The notes under the pieces are model-generated. The model did not search any database, had not been told where the DNA came from, and saw only the letters and a list, made by a program, of their open reading frames with translations. Source: Aurantimonas sp. 22II-16-19i (GTDB lineage Bacteria; Pseudomonadota; Alphaproteobacteria; Rhizobiales; Rhizobiaceae). From it: 45,582 nt of DNA. Numbering within the stretch: position 1 is the stretch's first letter; each line of letters opens with the position of its first letter. Below, piece after piece: positions 41,262-45,582 of the stretch. The stretch is from NCBI RefSeq assembly GCF_002088275.1, contig NZ_AQQS01000043.1:1-45582 (forward strand), written 5' to 3'. A program made the position numbers and the translations under genes.

Positions 41262-42191
41262 ATGAAAATCACCATGACGCTCGTGGCTGCGACCGCCCTC
41301 GCGCTCACCGCATTCGGCAATGCGCAAGCCGAAGAGGTCAAGCGCCTCGGGCTTGCCGTGACCAACCTGCAGGCCGACTACTTCAACCAGATCAAGATCG
41401 GCGTCGAGAGCTACGCCAAGGAACTGGGCATCGAAGTCATCACCGTCGATGCGAAGAACGACGGCGCCACCCAGGTCAGCCAGGTTCAGGACCTCCTGAC
41501 CCAGGACATCGATGCGCTGATCTACCTGCCGGCCGGTGCCGCGGCCGCGACGGTGCCGGCCCGTCTGGCCAAGCAGCAGGGCATCCCCGTCGTCAACGTC
41601 GACCGCAACGCCGAGGGCGAGCCCGGCGACACCTTCATCGCCACCGACAACGCCGCATCGGCCTATGACGTCTGCAAGCACATCATCGGCCTCGCCGGCG
41701 GCAAGGGCAAGATGATCATGATCCACGGCCAGAAGGGCACGACGCCGGAAGTCGAGCGCACCAAGGGCTGCATGAAGGCGATCGAAGAGAACCCGGGTGT
41801 CGAGCTGGTCGCCCAGCAGTGGTCGCAGCAGTGGTCGCAGGCCGAAGGTCTGGACATCACCCAGAACCTTCTGCAGGCAAACCCCGACGTCAACATCATC
41901 TTCGGGCAGGCCGACGGCCTCGCCCTGGGTGCGGCGCAGGGGGTCAAGGTTTCGAATGTCAGCCAGCGCGTCTATGTCGGCGGCTTCGACGGCGACACCA
42001 CCGCCCTGCCGATCCTCGCCGCCGGCGGATATGACGCGACTGCGACGCAGCAGGTCCGCGGCATCGGGCGGCTGGCCGTCGACAGCGCGATCAAGCTGGC
42101 AGCGGGCGAAGATCTTCCCGCAGAGCAGCTTCTTCCGGGCTTCCTGACCACGCCGGAAAACGCTCAGCAATATGTCGAGAACCATCCCTGA
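41262..42191 (+). CDS. Periplasmic sugar-binding protein (RbsB-like)
   Basis: This 309-aa exported binding protein (Peripla_BP_4) has a signal peptide MKITMTLVAATALALTAFGN cleaved after AQA (residue 23). The mature protein has RLGLAVTNLQADYFNQIKIG, VITVDAKNDGATQVSQVQDL, IDALIYLPAGAAAATVPARL and VGGFDGDTTALPILAAGGYD, the characteristic RbsB ligand-pocket segments. It delivers the substrate to the permease and ATPase beside it. A 12-bp tandem duplication gives the residues QQWSQQWSQ (41814-41840). A strong 12-bp-stem hairpin follows the stop, which is common after binding-protein genes and raises their expression over the transporter core. The ligand is unknown: a polyol, ketose or pentose type is expected. 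Confidence 0.95.
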   Translation: MKITMTLVAATALALTAFGNAQAEEVKRLGLAVTNLQADYFNQIKIGVESYAKELGIEVITVDAKNDGATQVSQVQDLLTQDIDALIYLPAGAAAATVPARLAKQQGIPVVNVDRNAEGEPGDTFIATDNAASAYDVCKHIIGLAGGKGKMIMIHGQKGTTPEVERTKGCMKAIEENPGVELVAQQWSQQWSQAEGLDITQNLLQANPDVNIIFGQADGLALGAAQGVKVSNVSQRVYVGGFDGDTTALPILAAGGYDATATQQVRGIGRLAVDSAIKLAAGEDLPAEQLLPGFLTTPENAQQYVENHP

Positions 42192-42208
42192 TCCGTCAGG
42201 ATAGAGAT

Positions 42209-42238
42209 GGCCGGGACCCGCATTCACGGGTCCCGGCC
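42209..42238 (+). terminator. Intercistronic hairpin after the binding-protein gene
   Basis: A 12-bp perfect stem (42209-42220 with 42227-42238; core CCGGGACCCG and CGGGTCCCGG) with a CATTCA loop lies between the SBP and the ATPase gene. No U tract follows. It probably protects the upstream message and partly stops transcription, giving more binding protein than ATPase. Confidence 0.65.
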
Positions 42239-42266
42239 CCGTCGACGGATTTCCGAAGGGATCGCC

Positions 42267-43757
42267 ATGACCGCCGCCGCATCGCCCATTCTCTCGCTGC
42301 GCGACATCCGCAAGTCCTACGGCCCGATCCAGGTGCTGCACGGCATCGATCTGGATGTCCATGCCGGCGAGGTCGTGGCGTTGCTGGGTGAAAACGGCGC
42401 GGGAAAATCCACCGTCTCGAACGTCATTTCCGGAACGGTGCTTCCGTCGTCCGGAACCATGACCTGGCAGGGCAAACCCTACGCGCCCGCCAATCCGCGC
42501 CAGGCGATCGATGCCGGCGTCGGCATGATCCACCAGGAACTGCTGCTGCTTCCGCATCTCTCGATCGCCGAGAACGTCTTCGTCGGCCGCTACCCGAAGA
42601 AAGGTGGCCGGATCGATCGCAGGACGATGGCCGAGGAGGCTGCCAGGGGGCTCAAGCGTCTGGGCCTCGACGTCTCGCCCAACCGGTTGGTGCAGGGTCT
42701 CTCGACCGCGAACCAGCAGCTGATCGAGATCGCCAAGGCGCTGACTCTCAATGCCAAGCTTCTGATCCTCGACGAGCCGACCGCCGCGCTGGGCGGCGAG
42801 GAGACGCAGAAGCTGTTCCGGCAGATCGCCAGTCTGCGGGAACAGGGCGTCGGGATCATCTACATCTCCCATCGGCTGGAGGAAATCCGCCAGATTTCGG
42901 ACCGCATCGTCGTCATGCGCGACGGCAACAAGGTCCAGGAGTTCGACAGCGCCGACATTCCGGTCCGCACGATCGTCGAGGCGATGGTCGGCCGCAGCCT
43001 CGACCGGATGTTTCCCGCCCTGCCGACGCCGAGCGAAGAGACGGTTCTGGAGATCAGAGGGCTGAAGTCGGGTCTGGGGCATTTCTCCGACGTGAACTTC
43101 AAGGTTCGCAAGGGCGAGATCTTCGGCATCGCCGGGCTCGTCGGCGCCGGCCGCACCGAACTCGTGCGCGCGATTGCCGGCGCGGATCCGATCTCCGGCG
43201 GACAGGTCATCCTGAACGGGCGGGACATCACGCCGAAGAGCCCGCGCGACGCGATCCGCAACGGGATCGTCCTCGTGCCCGAGGACCGCAAGCAGCAAGG
43301 GCTGGTGACCCAGCATTCGATCGCCCAGAACATCGGCTATGCGAATTTCAGCAAGGTGGCCCGGAGCGGGTTCGTCACGAATTCCCGGATCAACCAGTTC
43401 GCCAACGAAAACATCAGGAAGTTCGGCGTGAAGGGGCGCGGCAGCCAGAATGCCAGCGAGCTCTCGGGCGGCAATCAGCAGAAGGTCGTCATCGCCAAAT
43501 GGCTGGCGCGCGACCCCAAGGTCGTCGTGCTGGACGAGCCGACCCGTGGCATCGACGTCGGCGCGAGGTCATCGATCTACGAGATCATCGTCGGTCTGGC
43601 ACAGGAGGGCGTCGCGGTCATCGTGGTCAGCTCCGACCTCGAGGAGGTCCTCGGCGTGTCCAACCGCATCATGGTGATGGCCGCCGGCCGGCAGACCGGC
43701 ATCCTCGATCACAGCCAGGCCAACGACGTTTCCGTCATGGAACTCGCAACCGCCTGA
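42267..43757 (+). CDS. ABC sugar importer ATPase (RbsA/MglA-like, two nucleotide-binding domains)
   Basis: This 496-aa twin-cassette ATPase drives the importer. NBD1 has Walker A GENGAGKST, the atypical signature LSTANQQ (usually LSVAQQQ) and Walker B LLILDEPTAAL. NBD2 has a Walker A-like GLVGAGRTELVR, signature LSGGNQQKVVIAKWL and Walker B VVVLDEPTRGIDVG. The second site lacks the Walker A Lys-Ser pair, typical of RbsA/MglA, where it is inactive. The start at 42267 has GAAGGG six bases away. It follows the binding protein by 75 bp with the hairpin between. Its substrate specificity comes from the binding protein and permease. Confidence 0.95.
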   Translation: MTAAASPILSLRDIRKSYGPIQVLHGIDLDVHAGEVVALLGENGAGKSTVSNVISGTVLPSSGTMTWQGKPYAPANPRQAIDAGVGMIHQELLLLPHLSIAENVFVGRYPKKGGRIDRRTMAEEAARGLKRLGLDVSPNRLVQGLSTANQQLIEIAKALTLNAKLLILDEPTAALGGEETQKLFRQIASLREQGVGIIYISHRLEEIRQISDRIVVMRDGNKVQEFDSADIPVRTIVEAMVGRSLDRMFPALPTPSEETVLEIRGLKSGLGHFSDVNFKVRKGEIFGIAGLVGAGRTELVRAIAGADPISGGQVILNGRDITPKSPRDAIRNGIVLVPEDRKQQGLVTQHSIAQNIGYANFSKVARSGFVTNSRINQFANENIRKFGVKGRGSQNASELSGGNQQKVVIAKWLARDPKVVVLDEPTRGIDVGARSSIYEIIVGLAQEGVAVIVVSSDLEEVLGVSNRIMVMAAGRQTGILDHSQANDVSVMELATA

Positions 43758-43776
43758 TCCAACACAAGAGATCCAC

Positions 43777-44559
43777 ATGACTCGCTTCGCAGGACGAACC
43801 GTCGTCGTCACCGGCGGCAACAAGGGCATCGGGTTCGCGATCGCCGGACGCTTCGCAGCCGAAGGCGCGAACGTCGTGCTCGGCTCGGTCGAGCCGCAGG
43901 TCGAAGAGGCCGCCGCCGCGTTGCGCGAGACCGGCGCACCGGCGATCGGAATGGTCTGCGACGTGACCGATCCGCACGCCGTCGTCGCCCTCTACGACCT
44001 GGCCGAGCGCGAGTTCGGGCGGCTGGACGTGTCGGTCCAGAATGCCGGCATCATCACGATCGCCAGGATCGAGGACCTCAGCGAGCGCGACTGGGACGCC
44101 ACCCTCGCGGTCAACACCAAAGGCACCTTCCTGTGCTGCCAGGAAGCCATCCGCCGGATGCGGCGCGCGGGGCGCGGCGGGCGGCTGATCAACATCGCTT
44201 CGGGCCAAGCGCGCGACGGCTTCATCTATACGCCGCACTACGCCGCCTCGAAGTTCGGCGTCATGGGCCTGACGCAGAGCCTCGCCAAGGAAGTGGCGAC
44301 GGACGGCATCACCGTGAACTCCGTCTGTCCCGGCATCATCAGAACCGACATGTGGGACTACAACGACCGTGTCTGGGGCAAGATGCTCGGCGACTACCAG
44401 CCCGGAGAACTCATGGCGAGCTGGGTTCAGAACATTCCCATGAAACGCGCCGGAGAGGGCAAGGACGTTGCGGCCCTGATCGCCTTCCTGGCCAGCGAAG
44501 ACGCCGACTACATCACCGGCCAGGCCATCAACGTCGATGGCGGACTGATCATGTCCTGA
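43777..44559 (+). CDS. Short-chain dehydrogenase/reductase, copy 1
   Basis: This 260-aa classical SDR oxidises an alcohol or reduces a ketone with NAD(P)(H). The nucleotide motif is TGGNKGIG (residues 12-19), NAG is at 89-91, and the catalytic triad is Ser142, Tyr155 (PHYAASKF) and Lys159. The loop after beta-2 has no clear Asp at the NAD-specificity position (VVLGSVEPQ), so NADP use is possible. It begins 19 bp after the ATPase stop, so it is part of the importer operon. SDRs of this sub-type are often polyol or sugar dehydrogenases (sorbitol- or galactitol-like). In the cassette it most plausibly makes a ketose for the kinase (inference). Confidence 0.92.
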   Translation: MTRFAGRTVVVTGGNKGIGFAIAGRFAAEGANVVLGSVEPQVEEAAAALRETGAPAIGMVCDVTDPHAVVALYDLAEREFGRLDVSVQNAGIITIARIEDLSERDWDATLAVNTKGTFLCCQEAIRRMRRAGRGGRLINIASGQARDGFIYTPHYAASKFGVMGLTQSLAKEVATDGITVNSVCPGIIRTDMWDYNDRVWGKMLGDYQPGELMASWVQNIPMKRAGEGKDVAALIAFLASEDADYITGQAINVDGGLIMS

Positions 44560-44619
44560 CGGCGTCTCGCCATCCCTGCACCCCCCTTGCGACCCAACGA
44601 GAAGAACCGGAGGACCTCA

Positions 44620-45411
44620 ATGGCCGACATCACACTCGACGCGCCCAGACTGTTCGACCTGAGCGGGCGCGTGGCGCTCGTGACCGGGGCGGGCAGCGGG
44701 ATCGGCCAGCGCATCGCCATGGGGCTCGCCCAGTGCGGCGCCGACGTGGCACTGCTGGACAGGCGCACGGACGACGGTCTGACGCAGACCGCCGACTTCA
44801 TCGCCGGCACGGGGCGCAAGTCGCTCCGGATCGCCGCAGACGTCACCTCTGGCTCGGCGCTGGCCGAAGCGGTGGCACGCGCCGAGGCCGAGCTCGGCCC
44901 GCTGCGCCTCGCCGTGAACGCCGCCGGCATCGCCAATGCCAATCCGTGCGAGGACATGGAAGAAGAGCAGTATCAGACCCTCATGGACATCAACATGAAA
45001 GGGGTATGGCTCTCGTGCCGGGCCGAGGCTCGCGCCATGCTGGCCCACGGCAAGGGCGGCTCCATCGTCAACATCGCCTCGATGTCGGGCGTGATCGTCA
45101 ATCGCGGCCTCACCCAGGCGCATTACAACGCCTCGAAGGCCGGCGTCATCCACATGTCGAAGTCGATGGCGATGGAATGGGTCGACCGCGGCATTCGCGT
45201 CAACTCGATCAGCCCCGGCTACACCGCGACGCCGATGAACACGCGTCCCGAGATGGTGCATCAGACCAGGGAGTTCGAAAGCCAGACCCCGATGCAGCGC
45301 ATGGCCAGCCCCGACGAGATGGTCGGCCCGACCGTCTTCCTGCTGTCGGATGCCGCATCCTACTGCACGGGAGTGGATCTCCTGGTCGATGGCGGCTTCT
45401 GTTGCTGGTGA
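44620..45411 (+). CDS. Short-chain dehydrogenase/reductase, copy 2
   Basis: This second SDR (263 aa) has TGAGSGIG (22-29), NAAG (100-103), Ser154, Tyr169 (QAHYNASKAG) and Lys173, a complete active site. Asp47 at the end of beta-2 (VALLDRR) indicates NAD preference, unlike copy 1. The two copies share only general family sequence and are not a recent duplication. The start ATG 44620 has GGAGGAC 5-10 bases away. The gene follows copy 1 by about 60 bp and appears to end the operon; no gene follows in the window. Two SDRs of opposite apparent cofactor preference could do oxidation and re-reduction (epimerisation), or act on two different alcohols. Confidence 0.92.
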   Translation: MADITLDAPRLFDLSGRVALVTGAGSGIGQRIAMGLAQCGADVALLDRRTDDGLTQTADFIAGTGRKSLRIAADVTSGSALAEAVARAEAELGPLRLAVNAAGIANANPCEDMEEEQYQTLMDINMKGVWLSCRAEARAMLAHGKGGSIVNIASMSGVIVNRGLTQAHYNASKAGVIHMSKSMAMEWVDRGIRVNSISPGYTATPMNTRPEMVHQTREFESQTPMQRMASPDEMVGPTVFLLSDAASYCTGVDLLVDGGFCCW

Positions 45412-45582
45412 ACCGCATGGGGGATCCCGGACACTGCCGGCTTCGCTCGTGTGCGGACGGATCTGCGCTGGCACCGCCTCGAGGTGGGGCGGTCACGGCG
45501 GGCAGGTGATGGCTCGGCATGAGCGACGTCTCCCGCCGACCCTGTAGAGCCAGGCGCCGATGCTCCAGACAGTCCCCCCCGG

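Noticed and set aside
40938-43316. Long minus-strand open frame across the ABC importer genes
   Set aside because: It is antisense to unmistakable RbsB and RbsA genes.
1-45582. CRISPR arrays, insertion sequences, prophage, tRNA or rRNA genes
   Set aside because: I looked for spaced repeats, transposase motifs, phage structural genes and tRNA TTC/anticodon arms on both strands and saw none. The S24 regulator and TerB protein alone do not indicate a prophage or resistance island.

Overview
The window (about 45.6 kb, GC-rich, strongly GC-biased third codon positions) looks like chromosome from an alphaproteobacterium of the Hyphomicrobiales (Rhizobiales). The evidence is a class I lysyl-tRNA synthetase, a RibH2-type lumazine synthase behind an FMN riboswitch, an ExoD-type protein, a Tad-pilus-like protein, a GlxA-type AraC regulator, an ACC deaminase, and several promoters of the GGAAC-N16/17-CGTT class read by EcfG, the general-stress sigma factor of this group. 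Family is not certain; Aurantimonadaceae-like organisms would fit (inference). I see no tRNA, rRNA, insertion sequence, prophage or CRISPR array. The acdS gene and the sugar/polyol cassette suggest a plant-associated lifestyle (inference).

Layout. 1-4.6 kb: 3' end of glcF (glycolate oxidase Fe-S subunit), a stress-type topoisomerase IB divergent from a small HVA1/TUDOR protein, a YqaA-like membrane protein and chromate transporter chrA. 4.6-9.3 kb: a secreted DUF2125-like protein, a family 2 glycosyltransferase and a large GT-C-like membrane protein. 9.5-15 kb: a DUF1194 von Willebrand A protein, a GlxA-type regulator, a TadG-like vWA protein, a phasin-like protein and ExoD. 15-21.8 kb: patatin-like phospholipase, an unlisted entericidin lipoprotein with its own EcfG promoter, a heme-sensor adenylate/guanylate cyclase whose Shine-Dalgarno lies in a hairpin, a GT2 synthase with a GspE-N-like front end, an orphan solute-binding protein and a TerB protein. 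22-29 kb: lysK, a nuclease-like protein, an S24 repressor-like regulator, a YihY/BrkB protein, an exported hypothetical protein, a Pmp3 proteolipid (EcfG promoter) and a non-heme haloperoxidase-type hydrolase. 29.2-33.4 kb: a two-gene RND efflux operon. 33.7-35.7 kb: acdS, then ribH under an FMN riboswitch.

35.7-45.4 kb is the most interesting part: a complete, apparently self-regulated catabolic cassette. On the minus strand are a two-subunit transketolase, an FGGY kinase and a SorC-type regulator. Divergently are an RbsC/RbsB/RbsA-type ABC importer and two short-chain dehydrogenases. Three copies of a GCATAAWTATKC palindrome sit exactly where a SorC repressor would act: before the transketolase, before the permease, and before the regulator itself. 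The implied route is import, then SDR oxidation of a polyol or sugar, then FGGY phosphorylation, then cleavage by the split transketolase. This resembles the published apulose-4-phosphate transketolase pathway but has no isomerase and has two dehydrogenases instead. The substrate cannot be read from sequence.

A second theme is general stress. Topoisomerase IB, the HVA1 protein, entericidin and Pmp3 all appear to have EcfG-type promoters, so scattered small genes here probably belong to one regulon.
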